From the NCBI RefSeq assembly GCF_028502605.1, contig NW_026611593.1, positions 496,001 through 560,000 of the forward strand: 64,000 nucleotides of DNA, read 5' to 3'. The stretch is from Trichoderma breve. Its lineage: Eukaryota; Ascomycota; Sordariomycetes; Hypocreales; Hypocreaceae. The notes beneath the pieces are model-generated. The model did not search any database. It was not told where the DNA came from and saw only the letters and a program-made list of their open reading frames with translations. The translations under genes were made by a program, and so were the position numbers. Shown one piece after another: positions 45,581 to 58,032 of the stretch; position 1 is the first letter of the stretch, and every line of letters begins with the position of its first letter.

Positions 45581-48273
45581 ATGAAGGTGCGTCATTGCCA
45601 ACTGCGCAAGTCATGCGCTGCCAGCTGCAAACCGCTCCCCTCCCCAAGTGCCGGACCGGCGTCACGATGCCGCCCGTATATCGATCGTGTTTGGCACGCC
45701 AGCCGCCTGCTTCCAAACTTTCCTCAGTCAATATCACCACACGCGCAGACCAGATAAACAAACAAACAAAAACAAGCTCCCTTGCGACGAAGTTTCGGAC
45801 AAAGAGAGAGGAAAACAAGACTAACAGCCATGGGCTTGGTACAGGCGCTCCGTCGGTCTATCAAGGGCGACAAGGAGAAGCAACACAGCATCTCCATTAC
45901 CCCCAAAGCTGCTGTCGCAATCGTTCCGCCCAAGAAGGTTCGTTGATCAGTGTGCTGCGTTTTGCCCCTTCCCGCTTCTCTCCTCCTGCTTTTGCGCATG
46001 TCTTTGTTGAGTCGGCAAGGTCGCATGACAAGACATTATCGCGCAAAAGCAGCCCCACGCTTCCCGTTTCCCTTGGTCTTTTTTCTCTCCCTTTGAGCTG
46101 CGTTTGCAATGGCATTTTTCATTACGTCTTTTTCTGGGCCTTCCTAGTAGTTGTAACCGCGAACCGTTTGAGGGGGCCTCTTCTTATTTCGTACGCAGGT
46201 TATTCGAGCTCTCTACGACTACGAGGCCCGCTCTGCCCAGGAGCTGGGCTTCTCCAAAGGCGATTTTTTCCACGTCATCGGCCGCGAGGACGATCCGGAC
46301 TGGTACGAGGCTTGCAATCCTGCGCTGCCTGATGCGCGGGGTCTCGTGCCCGTAGCCTTTTTCCAGGCGTTGGGCAAGACTGAGAGGGACAGCCAGCAGT
46401 CTGACGGTGGCCGCCCACCGACTGCAAACAAGAACCCAGACCATGATTCTGGCTATGGCGAAGTCCACTCCCCCGGCGGCGCATCTGCGCCTCCCGCATC
46501 TCAGCGCATGTCCAAGTCTGCTGGCAAGCAAGGTGCCATGGTTTATGGCGTGGTAATGTACGACTTCAACGCAGAGAGATCCGACGAGCTCGAGGCCAAG
46601 GCAGGAGAGGCCATCATCGTCATTGCCCAGTCCAACCCAGAGTGGTTTGTTGCCAAACCTATCGGTCGACTTGGCGGCCCTGGCTTGATTCCAGTGTCCT
46701 TTATTGAGCTCCGTGATATGGGCACGGGCAAGGCCATTGAGAATCCCGCAGAGGCCATCAGGAAGGCGGGTGTTCCTAAGGTCGAAGAGTGGAAAAAGAT
46801 GGCCACGGCCTACAAGAACAGCAGCATCACCCTGGGCAAGTTTGAGGGCGGAGGGCCATCCCAGCCACTGGAGCAGGGCATGGAGCGTATGAGCATTCAA
46901 AATGCACCTCAGGTGAGTCTTTGTGCGATTCATCACATATCCTGCCCCTCCTTTTTACCTTGCCTTCTACATTGCCTAGCTTTCCCCCCCTTTCTTCACT
47001 TCTCTGTCTCTCACCTCATTCCCATGTCTCGCTCGCCCTACACTACACTTTTCCACACTATTCTCAACCTCATGCCTTATATTTTGTTTTCTTGCTTCTT
47101 TTTCCGTCCTTGTTCCTCTCCCTCTTCTAGCCTCCTCCCGCTCTCTCCCCGTCCTCCACATATTTCTTTCACATTTCACCTCCCTCCCATCAATCTCCCA
47201 CCGACCACACCCCCTTACGCCTGCTTCCCGTCCAGCCTCGTTGCTCTCTTGCCGTCCTCTCCATCAGCCTTGCCTTTTGATCAGGCATTAATGATCCCCC
47301 AATAGCCCCCACAAGGCGCCCTTAGTGGCCCTCCTCAGCCTGCTGCCCACCCCCAGCAGCCTGAGTTTGTATCGAGCGCGACGACGGAACTCTATGCCCC
47401 CATCTCTGCCCGGATACCCCGCTACTGTTTTGCGGAGGACAAGTATTGGTTTGTTATCGAGACGCAACTCGAAGATGGGCGGCACTGGGAGCTTTCCCGG
47501 TACTATGAGGACTTTTACGATTTCCAGATTGCGCTTCTCACTGAGTTCCCTGCCGAGGCGGGCAACACCGGAACCCAGAAGCGAACACTCCCTTACATGC
47601 CCGGCCCCGTGAGCTATGTGACCGATGCCATCACAGAAGGAAGGCTGCATAACCTGGATGCATATGTGAAGAACCTTCTTGGCCAACCCCCCTACATTGC
47701 GCGTTGCACGCTTGTCAAGCAGTTCTTTGCTCCCAGGGAAGGCGATTATGAGATGGACCCTGCCAATATCGAGGAGGAATACCGGCTATCCCAGGGCTCT
47801 CAAGGCTCATCTTCCGGGTCACATGCTAACCCCGATTCGCGACAGTCATCGCGAAACAATTTGAGCGGCAATGGATACACTGGTCTCTCAGCCACCCCGA
47901 GACAAGTCAGCAACCCACAGTCAAGTAAGAGTTCCCCACAATCATACCTCAGGCTTTCGACAGCTCAATATTGACCTTGCTGCCTCTAGTCATGCAAATG
48001 CCATCGCAGCCCGGCCAGCCAGCTGGAGCCGCCATGAAGATCAAGATGTACTACAATGGCGATCTCATTGCCATCCGGGTCCCCACAGACATCCAGTACC
48101 AGCAACTCTGTGACAAGGTCCGAGATCGACTCAAGGTATCGCCAAACGAGCAAGTCCAGCTGTTTTACAAAGATGAGCAGACGGGAAATAAGCCCAGCCT
48201 GACAAGTGACGCCGATTTGGACGATGCCCTTAACCGCAACGAGAAGCTCATGCTGTACGTTGAAGTGGTGTAG
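45581..48273 (+). CDS. bem1: Cell-polarity scaffold Bem1 (SH3-SH3-PX-PB1)
   Basis: Five exons: 45581-45586, 45845-45937, 46199-46912, 47306-47924 and 47990-48273, giving 571 residues. The first exon codes only Met-Lys, producing MKALRRSIKGDKEKQHS. Retaining the first intron's end gives an alternative in-frame start at 45830 (MGLVQALRRS). Domains are SH3-1 at ~34-92 (VIRALYDYEARSAQELGF), SH3-2 at ~148-205 (YGVVMYDFNAERSDELEA), PX at ~300-411 (RIPRYCFAEDKYWFVIE to CTLVKQFF) and PB1 at ~492-571 (MKIKMYYNGDLIAIRV). This is the full Bem1/Scd2 order. It scaffolds Cdc42, its GEF Cdc24 (through PB1) and PAK kinases at growth sites, and also the fungal NADPH oxidase system. The 393-nt fourth-exon-preceding intron and 258-nt first intron are long for this genome. 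Confidence 0.92.
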
Positions 48274-49518
48274 TTACACCCTGGGAGCCCATTAACTCTT
48301 CGATGTCTATATTTCTCTATTTTTTTCTTCACTGGACGATCCGGACCGCCTGCCATGGCGTAGGTACTTTCACGACGCGATGAGTCAGGGCGATCAACGT
48401 CTTGTACTGATGATACCCGCCTCTCAATCAGCTGGAATTGATTTTCTTCTTTCTTCTTGTTGCCCGGAAACCGGACCTGGACTATTTTCCCTGGAAGCTT
48501 GATTCTCCAATACATATCCCAGTCGGCTTACGGAAACCGGACAATGTAATTTCTGGACTCACAAGGTGCCATGGCCCATCCATTGTCATCTTTTGTTTGT
48601 TCTTAACACAAAATATCTTCGCTTTATTTATCCGACTCCATATATGGTTCCGGATACAAGACCGTTTTTAGGCCTGCCTTGCGTACGGCATGTTTTTATG
48701 ATTGTTTCTCAGATACGATTTGGATGGCCAAGCCTCGGAAAGGGCGTTTGGGAAGGACACGGCCTCCCTTTGTTGTTTTTTCAAAGGTCGAATCCCTGAA
48801 TCAGATGTTTTTGTCGGGGCCGAACCCCGGTTGCTTTTTTTTTATCTGTTTGATCTTTTCTCTTTCTGTTTGCGAGAGATGGAAGAGTGGAATTATACCT
48901 TGCTTGCGGATGGAATTTGCTAGATGTGGGGGAGAGAGGGATTTGGTGAAGAGAGATAAGTGAGAGATACGGGACGAGGGTTCCGCCTGAGTCTAATTGA
49001 GTGGTATTTCATGAGTTTGCGTGAGAGAGAGAGACTGGGTGATGGAATCGAGGGACAATGTATGTATGGATGGACAGATGAAAATTTTTGGGAGGAAAGA
49101 TTTGCTAGAACTGCAAATAATAAAAGATACAACTGAAATAACATGGGACGAATCAACAGTAGACAAAAGGTGGACGTTAGACAGCAATTTGCCTGTGTGA
49201 TTTGTATTTATCGAGCCAGAGTTGCTGGCTTGAGGGCGAATAGTTTATATGACAGCCCCCTATGCATATATCCTTTAGTCTACCAAAATCTTGATGTTGC
49301 TTGTACTGCTCGATACAGTACTCCAAGAACGCAACGTTTACGTCTATTAATTCCCAGCTCGCCAGAACAAGAGAAAAGAAGAAGCCAACCCAAACCGAAT
49401 GAATCATTGACGCATCGCTTCATATGCAAATATGGCCAGAAGAGGAAGGAAAAACATCAAGAGAACAAAAAGCTATTATGCAGTCTTTGAAGAAAAACAG
49501 CAAGAGTACCAAAAGCCA
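48274..49518. other. Convergent 3' intergenic region
   Basis: A 1.2-kb spacer between convergent genes, with T-rich tracts near 48836-48845 and AT-rich sequence after 49000. Short open frames lack coding features. No gene is supportable. Confidence 0.55.
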
Positions 49519-50575
49519 TTATGCAATATTTTCCATGAGATGCCGTCTGGTCTTCGTATTCACGACGCCGCCTACGCCAAACGCCGGTATGATGCGACAC
49601 ATCCGTGCAGCCGTGCTGATGAGCCAGTTTGACCGCACGACTTGCCAGCGCTGGCGCCAGCCGCCGTCGGGGCGGTTATACATGTCCAGGCCGAGCAAAT
49701 GGACAGGCGTAGAGAAGAGCTGGACCGAGGCCGGAGCGATAAACTGCGCTGCCGTCAAGCCCGAGACGTAGCGCCGCATCTTGTCAGAGAGACGAGCATC
49801 CATCCACGGCGCCAAGAGCGGCGGCAAGTTGAATGAAGCAAAGATGGTCAAGCAATCGCGCATAGTAAAGAGAACATAGCTCGGCAGCGGGACAGGTCTG
49901 GGTACCGCGCCAGGAGGCCCGAAGAGGCGCACAAAGACCTGGTCCTTGTAGACGCATAGCCCGACGTTTGCGGCGGATGAGGCGGCGAACTTGCCGGGGC
50001 CGGAGGTGACGGAGGAGGCGGGGCGGTTGGAGATTGTGGAGGATGCGGTGTCGAGGGCGTTGGCGGTCATGTAGGTGCCGCCGTAGAGGGCGAAGACGAG
50101 GGCGCAGGGGCGGGAGAAGAAGAGGAGCTGGGGGCGGGTGAGGAGGGTTGTGAGAGAGGAGCGGATGGAGGCGGCGAGGGAGTTGCGGCCGGAGGCGTTT
50201 TCCATGATGGAGCTGGTTATTATGTTAGTTTCTTGGATATTGGGTTTGAGATGTGAAATGTTTGTGAGGAGAGGGAAGATGTTGTATGTCTACTTACCGG
50301 TCAATGATGGTGATGATGGGGGCGATGAGGGCGCCGGCGCATGCGGCGCTTGTTGCATCTGCGCCCAGGCGCCAGGCGAGTCTGTCGGTGTTCCATTTGG
50401 ATTGCGGCTGTGACTGGGACGTGGACGTCATGGTAATGGGGAGGCGATGGCCATCTCTTGTGCCTGTGCCTGTGCCTGTGCCTGTGGTTGTGGTTGTGGT
50501 TGTGGTTGTGATTGCGCTTGCGATGGCGGGCATGCGCGAGGCTAAGGTTTGTGACACTGCGTCGTCGGTCTTCAT
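49519..50575 (-). CDS. Conserved fungal membrane protein of unknown function
   Basis: Two exons: 50575-50298 and 50212-49519, giving 323 residues from the Met at 50575 (intron GTAAGT...ACCAG, phase 2). I do not recognise a characterised family, although the sequence looks conserved. It has several hydrophobic spans, for example ATSAACAGALIAPIITIIDR, LFFSRPCALVFALYGGTYMT and LTAAQFIAPASVQLFSTPVH. Short motifs also look constrained: DRSIMENASGR, VTSGPGKFAA and RIIPAFGVGGVVN. A mitochondrial or organellar membrane role is possible but not shown. Residues 18-36 are a Thr then Gly-Thr run encoded by hexanucleotide repeats. Starts at 50701 or 50430 (MTSTSQSQ) are alternatives, and the last would remove the repeat. 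Confidence 0.75.
50459..50512. repeat. Hexanucleotide coding repeat (TGCCTG)n-(TGGTTG)n
   Basis: Tandem 6-bp units, first TGCCTG-type and then TGGTTG-type, encode Gly-Thr and then Thr-Thr dipeptides on the minus strand in the N-terminal region of the membrane protein. Such arrays vary in length between strains. Confidence 0.8.
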
Positions 50576-53307
50576 GAGGGAAAGAGTGATTGGGGTCGGA
50601 TAAGAAGAGAAATGGTCAAGATGGGTGAATATAGAGCTGTGAACTTTGAAATTGGCGTTGTAGAGCTCTATTGGATTGAATTGTTGAGTGGGCAGATGCA
50701 AGTCAGTTCATCAATCTACCCATCGTCTGATTCTGATGTCTTGAGAGGTACAAGAAGAGTTGCGGCTCAAGGTTTATCCACGTCAGCTTGAATCTTGCAC
50801 CGACGAACTTTGGAAGACTCAATTGCACAGAATAATCTCAGAAATACAAAACAAAGCTTCAACAAACAAACATTCAAGAAGAGCAACCAAAACAAAGTCA
50901 CGTAGGCGAGTGCGATGCACGGAGAAGTTGGTAATTCAGCCTGGTATCGATACCGATACGGAAGCCGATACCGATGATAGGCGATGGCAGCCAGCGATCG
51001 AATCGCAAGCCAGGAATTAGCTGCACACTCATGATACGGGCTGTGAGTGGCCAGCTGCGGTTCGGGCCCCGATCTCGGAGCATGGGGGGGTTAAATGAGT
51101 ACCTGAGCTCCAGCGGTTTGGATCGGTGTAGTGCTAGCAGCTTAGTAGCTATAGTAACAGTATTAGCACTTGCTGCGCAACAGGGCGACAAACGGATCAC
51201 ATGGAAGCTCAAGTCTGTTGTCCGTGTGTCCCCAGCCGAGAGAGTCAGAGCTCCCGGAGCTTCGGCGGCTCGGTTCCGGTCCGCGAGTGTGGGTATGATT
51301 CCCCCTTCTTTTTGTTTTAGAGAGCACTGGAGGGAGGGGCATCACGATAAGGGCAAAGAGTGACAGGGGACTTGCTGGCGGGGGTGGGTACTAACTTGAA
51401 TGACCCCATGGTACAAGACTGACACGCTCATCACATGCGTCGAGCTTCGTCATCGGCATGTATCAAGGATATCGGACATGGCAGATGCACGTAATCTCGA
51501 ATTAGGTGCCTTAGCACTGCCTATCGATTAGGCTCGGAGTCACTGACTGACCTCCAGGGCGCCTCATCTTTCATGTCAGTATCGGGGCTCAAGCTTACAA
51601 ACTCCCAATGTTGTTAGTACTACTAGGTATCCAAGGCAGCGGGTAGCACCCAAGAACTGAATTGAATCCATTCCCCCCTGCGTTGACTGCTGTCAAACTC
51701 TGACAGACACACCGATCTTGGGCACATGTATCGAGTACAGAGCCACTCAGTGCCCGTGCCGGTGCCTAATCGGTAGTGCTACCTGGTGTGGCTTGGCTGA
51801 GCGTCTAGCGCCAGGTACAAGCACGGGAAGCTTGGTGAGGTCGGGCGCCAATTGAGCCACGGCCACGCATCACTTCCAAGCCCATCCCATCCATCCATCC
51901 ATCCCTTGCTGTCGACGTGGCTCGCGGGTCTGGTGGCTGCGTCATGGCGATGCTTCTGGGCAGCGGCCGTTTGCTCAAAATAACGCCTCACTTCTACAGG
52001 TACGAGGGATGAGGTAAGCATACAAGACTGTCTATCTCTTATCCTGAGTGGCTGGTGTGTACGAGCATGGCGTCCATGGCACAGCTCAACAGCCCTTGGC
52101 GTGGGCAGTCAGCTTCCAAATCTCTCCCTTCACGTCATTTGCCTCTTCTTTTAGGTCTGTCGTCTGCAAGAGACGCTCGTGCCATCTCGCGGGCAGGGCT
52201 CCTGGACCAGGCAATAGACCCGGACTAACATGACTAGAAACGAGACAGCCGCGCCATCTGGAGCAGGGCAGAGTCAAGCAACATCCATGGAGCATGGATA
52301 TGCGTATGCGGAGGGGCAATTGGGCAACCGGGGCTTATTATACTGCACTGCACATGTACTCGTCGCAACTATGCAATGCTTGATAAGCGGTCCATGATGG
52401 GATCCCCGAGGCCATTTATACGGATTTGTAACATATCAGCAGTATCATGATGGCACGCCGCGGCGATGCTCGGGGCATTACGGGAGCAGCGATTCCAGAC
52501 TTCTTCAGGCTTCAAGTCTTATCTTGGCCACAATCAGGGTATGCGGAGAGGGGCTCAAAACAGCCTGCGAGTGGCCTCTTGCTAAAGAGCATGCGTTGAT
52601 TGAGCCCACGTCTCCCCGTCTTGTCCGGTTAGGGAACCCGCGACAACACGCAATGCAATACGGCCAGATGGAGCAAAGCCTCCTGGGTCGTGAGGGATTG
52701 TGAGAAAGCGGCGTCGCGTGAGAGCCAAAACGCACAACGCCGAAACTGGGGCCTTTGTCGTGGCCATGGCTGGACCAATGTATCCGCATAAGGCTGCAAT
52801 GCAGGCGGGCGGGATGGAGTCTCAATATAGCCTACCACCAATGAGACGCCTCCAGCAATACTATCGCCATGCATACGGCTTCGCTACGTGGCCAGGGTGC
52901 TATGGGCAGAGCCCGTCTCCGCAAATTCACTCCTGATGTCTGGGTTTAGTCACCATGCTGCAGTAGTCACTGGTGAAGCCCGCATATCCCATCTATGCAG
53001 GAGAATCGCGTGCATGGATGGCGACGACCACGGCACACTTCAAATGGCCCACCGAGTTTGCAATTGCCCTTAGATATAATGAGTGTCCAGTCGTCTTGTC
53101 GTTGCGGGAGAAGTGAGATGCAAGCCCATCTTCACACCCACTCCATCCTGACTTGATAATTCTTTTTGTTGTCTTTTCCCTTGTTCCATTTGGCGGCGGC
53201 TCAAAGTTTACCTTTATTTTGGTCGTCTCACTACTCATTGGGGCTTCGTTTTATTCTTAAAACGACCCCAGCTTCCCTTTGCAACCCTTCACCAGTCTGT
53301 TCTTACT
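50576..53307. other. Long intergenic region
   Basis: A 2.7-kb spacer between divergent genes, with GC-rich and GTAC-rich patches and CATC repeats near 51885-51903. Open frames are short and without domains. The last 150 bp are T/C-rich, as expected for a leader of the next gene. Confidence 0.5.
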
Positions 53308-56205
53308 ATGACTCGGCGAGGTGGAAGCTCTGATGGAACGTTTTACTTTCAGGCATGGCACGTCGCCAAGGTTGTAAGCGGGGAGTCATGGCCTCAGAAT
53401 AAAGGCCTGGCCGACTTTGTCGAGCAGAATGTCGACCCCGCGACAAAGAAATGGCTGTATATCAAGGGATGCGTGCCAACCAGGGAGAAGCCCGGCCTTC
53501 TCGTTCCCTACTCTGTGAGTCACCACATCCCATTGTTCGACTAATACCATGATGAAGAGAGAAGAGGAAAAGAGAAGCAACTAACCAAGCTGGGTCTTGT
53601 AGATCTGTGTCAAGTTACGCTCTCCAAAGACTGGGCAGGACCCAAAAGAGGCGGAACAGGCTCTCCTCCACTTTCGCAATGAAGAGTTCCCCAGCCTTGC
53701 AAAGACTTACTTCAATTCGAAGCTACGCATATCGCTAGACTTCTTCAACTACTACTCCGAAGGCGCGGATTTCGACGCTCCTCTGGCCAACTTTGATTCT
53801 GTCAAGACTTCCAAGAGGCTGAGGGAGAAGGTCAAATCGGCCGTCAAGTTCGTCAAAAAGGACTTTTGGGGCGACCTCGTCCATGGATTGTACGTGTTCA
53901 CACTTCACACACGGTATTTTGCATCTGATGATGATGGCGCTAACCCACATCTCGCAGGGTCGATTCTTCAAAATCAGAGTTCAAGGCGGCTCGGTTCATC
54001 AGGAAGCGAGGCAAAGGTATGTACAAGGCCATGGGGGACCCGGAGGACGTAGAGGAGAGCGACATTGTTGACATATGCCTCGACCTTTCAGACCCGGCAT
54101 CCAACCCCAACATCCTGCCTTCTACGCCGCTGCAAAACCCGCTCCCACTGCCAGTCTCGCTTCCAGACACCAGCAGCTTTGCCCGTATTGAGCAGCCCGA
54201 CGTGTCACCTTCTCCTACCCGACCAAGAAAGACATCAGAGATCTCCGACATCACCGTTGGTTCTACACATACGCGTGCTACCGATGCTAGCTCTGTGGGC
54301 TCCGTCGAAACCGCACAGTCTTCAGTCGTTGCTGAAGAATCCTCCTCTTCTGAGTTGCAGGATGCAAAGGAGGCCTCGTCCGAGTTGGCTGTAGTGGCTG
54401 AGGAAGAGGAAGCATCCACTTCTCCGGCTGTCGAAGAAACAGAAGTCGAAGCTGCAGTCGAAGTCGAAACCGAAGTTGAAGTTGAAGTTGAAGTTGACGC
54501 CGAAGCTGATGCTGAAGTTGAAGCTGATACCGAGGTAAATGCCGAGGCTGAAGTTGATAAAGTCGAGGCTGAAGTTGAGGTTGAGACCGAGGTTGATGCT
54601 GATGCTGAAGCTGAACCCAAAGCTGATGCTGAAGTGGATACTGAAGTCGAGGCCGAAATCGAGGCTGAGGTTGATGCTAATGCCGAAGTCGAAGTCGAAG
54701 TTGAAGACGAGGTCGAAGCTGAGGTAGAAATCGAAGCTGAAGCTGAAGTTGAAGCCGAGGTTGACACCGAAACTGACGCTGAAGTTGATGTGGTTGAAGC
54801 TGAAGCCGAAGCCGAAGCTGAAATCGAGATTGAAGCTGAAGCTGAGGTTGAAGCTGAAGTTGATGCTGAAGTTGATGAAGTTGAAGCCGAAGTTGAAGCC
54901 GAGGCTGATGTTGATAAGGTTGATGCTGAAGTTGAGGTTGAGGTTGATGTGACCGCCGCAGATTCGTCAGATTCATCATACCAGGACACCATGACTGAAA
55001 CTACCGACGCTACTGGTGCTCCTGCAACAACCATGACTCCTTCTTCCGGCGTCGTTGCCACCAGGAGAAAGATGAATTATGTTTCACCTCAAGCCGCACA
55101 GACAGCCTACTTTATGGTGCAGAATAGTGGTAACTGGCTTCGCTACCTCATGGCCAACCACGGTCAGGGTGCCCAAAAGCTGGGATCTACCTTTTTCGAC
55201 TCGCCCATCATCCTCGCTACACCTCCACAGGCCCTAAGCCCGGACGGCATGACGCGTGTGTATTTCATGTCACAAGCCACGAAAGAGCAAGATGAAGTGG
55301 TTTATGACCAGAATGGACGCCCAATTCAGACTCGCAAGGGCGACAAATCAGTCAAGGAATGGGTCGTCGGAACCGCCAAGATCTCGACCCAGGCTCTCAC
55401 CATGCATCTTGGCAAGCAGCTCGAGAATAGGAATGCCAGACTCCTACCAGCGCCTCCGCCCGCGGTGCGCGAGGTCGACTCGGTCGTTGGTCCCAACAAC
55501 CGACTGATAGAGATGACCGATGCGCCAGGCATTCCTCAAGCTATCCTAGTCACAACGCCCCCTGTCGAGGATGTCCGGGAGGGCGATATTGTGCAGGAAG
55601 AGCACGACGACGGCTTTGTTCATATCGAGACCAATGTACTCGACCAGCTGGTCGAGGAGGCGGTATCCGATAACGCAGACGACGCCGATAAGAAGGGCAA
55701 GGGAGTGATGAAGGCTGAGAGGAAATCCCGTTCTAAGGGCAAGCTTCCGAGCTCCAAACACAGATCCAAGACAGACGTGAAGAGTTCCAAATCCAGGATC
55801 AAGAAGATGACCAAGGTGGATCAAACGACGGATGCCAGTACAAGCGCGAGGGCACATGTCAGGTTTGATATCCCGGTTGACGCTGATAGTGTCCCGCCTC
55901 GCAAACCATCCAAGGTATATACTCCTCCTTTCAGCCGGAAATCTTGGCGAGATGTGGAGCCTCAGATTGAGCCACAGGTCATGTACGATGCCACGAGCGG
56001 ATACAACTTTTTGCAAGTGGAAGACGTCCAAGTCTTTTCGTTCTCGACGTCCTCCCACGACACGGTGCTGCGCACTGCTCCCGTCGCCCCCGCGGCGGTT
56101 GAGGAGGGCGAGGGCATCGGTGTCTGGTCACCCCCCGTCGTCGGCATTTTCTCTTGGATGTGGGATTATTTGGGAGGAGCACCCAAAGTCGCTCCTGTGC
56201 ATTAA
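53308..56205 (+). CDS. Unrecognised acidic-repeat protein
   Basis: Three exons: 53308-53514, 53603-53889 and 53958-56205, giving 913 residues. The introns are GTGAGT...TTGTAG (phase 0) and GTACGT...CGCAG (phase 2). I recognise no domain. Residues 1-185 look folded (FYFQAWHVAKVVSGESWPQN, ISLDFFNYYSEGADFDAP, a basic RFIRKRGK end). Residues ~190-320 are Ser/Pro-rich. Residues ~324-497 are a Glu/Asp alternating repeat (see separate entry). Residues ~530-690 again look folded (YFMVQNSGNWLRYLMANHGQ, KEWVVGTAKISTQALTMHLG). A Lys/Ser-rich basic stretch (~745-790) and a Trp-containing C-terminus (GIFSWMWDYLGG) follow. There is no signal peptide and no clear membrane span. The two ends resemble senescence or lipid-associated proteins only vaguely, so I give no function. 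Confidence 0.75.
54433..54954 (+). repeat. Alternating acidic low-complexity coding repeat
   Basis: About 174 codons where Glu or Asp occupies nearly every second position, with Val, Ala or occasionally Ile or Thr between, built on degenerate 6-bp GAAGTT/GAAGCT units. The register slips only a few times (for example at DKVEA and DVVEA). Other frames, including the antisense, are free of stops here because of the repeat. Confidence 0.9.
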
Positions 56206-57150
56206 TCCTTGCTTTTCAGGATGCAAAACGACGCGACGAAGGTGGTTACTGAGGTGAGAGAGAGCGAGCTCGACATGCATCTGTAATGACATGGAGGGCA
56301 TTGAAACGGGCAAACCGCCTTTGGAACAAGGGGTTTGACAATCTGGAATTATCAACAGCATTGCGATGGCGCATGGGTCTTCTTTTTTAAAACACCACTT
56401 TGCACGCATCTCTTTCTTTTGTTTTTATTCTACACATTTCTCGCTTGGGGCCAAGACTGGGATTGAGCTCCCTTGCGACTCATCGTCGTCACGAACACTC
56501 GTTTATTCCCTTTGTTACAGAAAAAGAAAGAAAATACGACGGATAATGATGACGAAAGAAAGAGAAAACGATACAAAGGCAAACGAGGGATACAATGGCA
56601 AATTGGACATGGGACTAGCATATACGAAATTATGAAACACGATATATAAACACGGTATGGACAGATGGGATATGGGAAAGACTTGGCCGGAAACAGATTG
56701 TAAGCCATTTATAGATAGATTATAGCATTTGAAAATGATTGATGTCAAGCTTTAGCCTGCTTATTTGACTCACTTCTTTTATCTATATTGCCTGTTGAGT
56801 TGTTTGCTAAGCTGTGATGGCCATTTGTTGGCTTCTCATGCCTCAAGATCAAGTATTACAAAGTATCACACTTAGCCGCAGCGGAAAGGGAGTGTAGATA
56901 TAGTTGGTTCTTGTATGAAAATAAATTTACGGGGTGAAGAATTACATTGCAATGAATACTCTCTTTGTCTACATGCCGGAAAATAACCTGAAAATTAAAT
57001 ATGCAGCGATTTCGAGTCCTAAAAAAATATCTCATCCAACTATCTATATGCTTCAGTATGTGTTGTGGCAGGTATCAGCTGTGCTGGTGCTCAATATTAA
57101 ACTTGGTCTAGCCCTGTTCCTTGAGAAACCAATGAATCCTGCTATGTCTG
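56206..57150. other. Convergent 3' intergenic region
   Basis: A 945-bp AT-rich spacer between the acidic-repeat gene and the SDR gene. It marks the boundary between housekeeping genes and the accessory cluster. No gene is visible. Confidence 0.55.
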
Positions 57151-58032
57151 TTAGATTTCTTGTGAAACTATCCATGATATATGATAGGGTGTAGAGCTTA
57201 CTATAACATTTGCAGGAAGGTATTTGCCCCATTTCACTGCCGTCGTGCTGTTGCCAATCCAAACCTGGCCGCTCGATTCCCTCTCCACTGCCTTGACGTA
57301 TTTCTCGCAATACTCTTCGGTGCTCATTTTCGCACCGCCGCCGCCTAGGGCACGTTCTCTGATAGCTTCCTCTGCGCCCTTGTAAAGAGAAGTCGAAGGT
57401 AGCTGAAACCCAGTGTTTTCTGATCCAAGGTTGCTGTTAACGACTCCCGTGACAACTGTGAGTACTTTGACGCCAAATGAAGCCATTTCGAGGCGTAGCG
57501 TCTCGCTCAGAATCATTACGGCTGATTTCGATGCGGCATACGCTCCTAACTGAAGTCAGAAAATGGAGTCAATATCTAGAACTTGCTTTGACTTACCTCC
57601 GAAAGGGACATTCAAGTAGCCCGCTATAGAGCCAGTATTGGCAATAGTTCCCTTTGCCTTAATAATAAGAGGAGAAAATGCCTTTATCATCGCCCAAGGG
57701 CCCCAGAGGTTAACATTAAACATTTTTCTAGCCTCTTCTTCATCAGTGTTCAACACTGGCATCATCATTAATGCGCCGGCGTTGTTACAAAGGCAATCGA
57801 GACTTCCTCCAGTCTCGTTCTTCACTGCTTCGACAACAGCCTCGATGCTCGATGAAGAGGTTACGTCGAGTGCAAGGAGTTGGACGTTGGGGAGGTTTGT
57901 TAAGCTTGCCATTTTTGAGATGTTGCGGGTTGTTGCAAAGACTTTCCAGCCGTGCTTTTGGAAAGAAAGGGCTAAGCCTGCGCCGATTCCTCCATCGCTG
58001 CAGCCTGTGATGAAAACGGATTTCGGTGACAT
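57151..58032 (-). CDS. Short-chain dehydrogenase/reductase (Ayr1-like)
   Basis: Two exons: 58032-57597 and 57545-57151, giving 276 residues (intron GTAAGT...GTTAG, phase 1). The classical SDR fold is clear: cofactor loop ITGCSDGGIGAGLA at residues 8-21, LDVTSSSS, LDCLCNNAGALM, the catalytic Ser in ANTGSIAGYLN, and YAASK created across the exon junction. An Arg in the second strand region (FATTRN) suggests NADP(H). The wording is closest to fungal 1-acyl-dihydroxyacetone-phosphate reductase-like SDRs, a broad group that includes many secondary-metabolism reductases, so the substrate is open. It is divergent from the FAD monooxygenase, with a shared 661-bp promoter region. Third codon positions are noticeably A/T-richer than in the housekeeping genes of the window. 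Confidence 0.85.

Noticed and set aside
45247..46332. 361-codon plus-strand frame over the Bem1 5' region
   Set aside because: It runs through leader, intron and SH3-coding sequence in the wrong frame, with Ser/Pro/Arg-rich composition.
53940..55061. 373-codon antisense frame rich in Ser/Thr/Ala
   Set aside because: It mirrors the Glu/Val/Ala hexanucleotide repeat of the sense gene; its composition is fully explained by the repeat and it has no domain.
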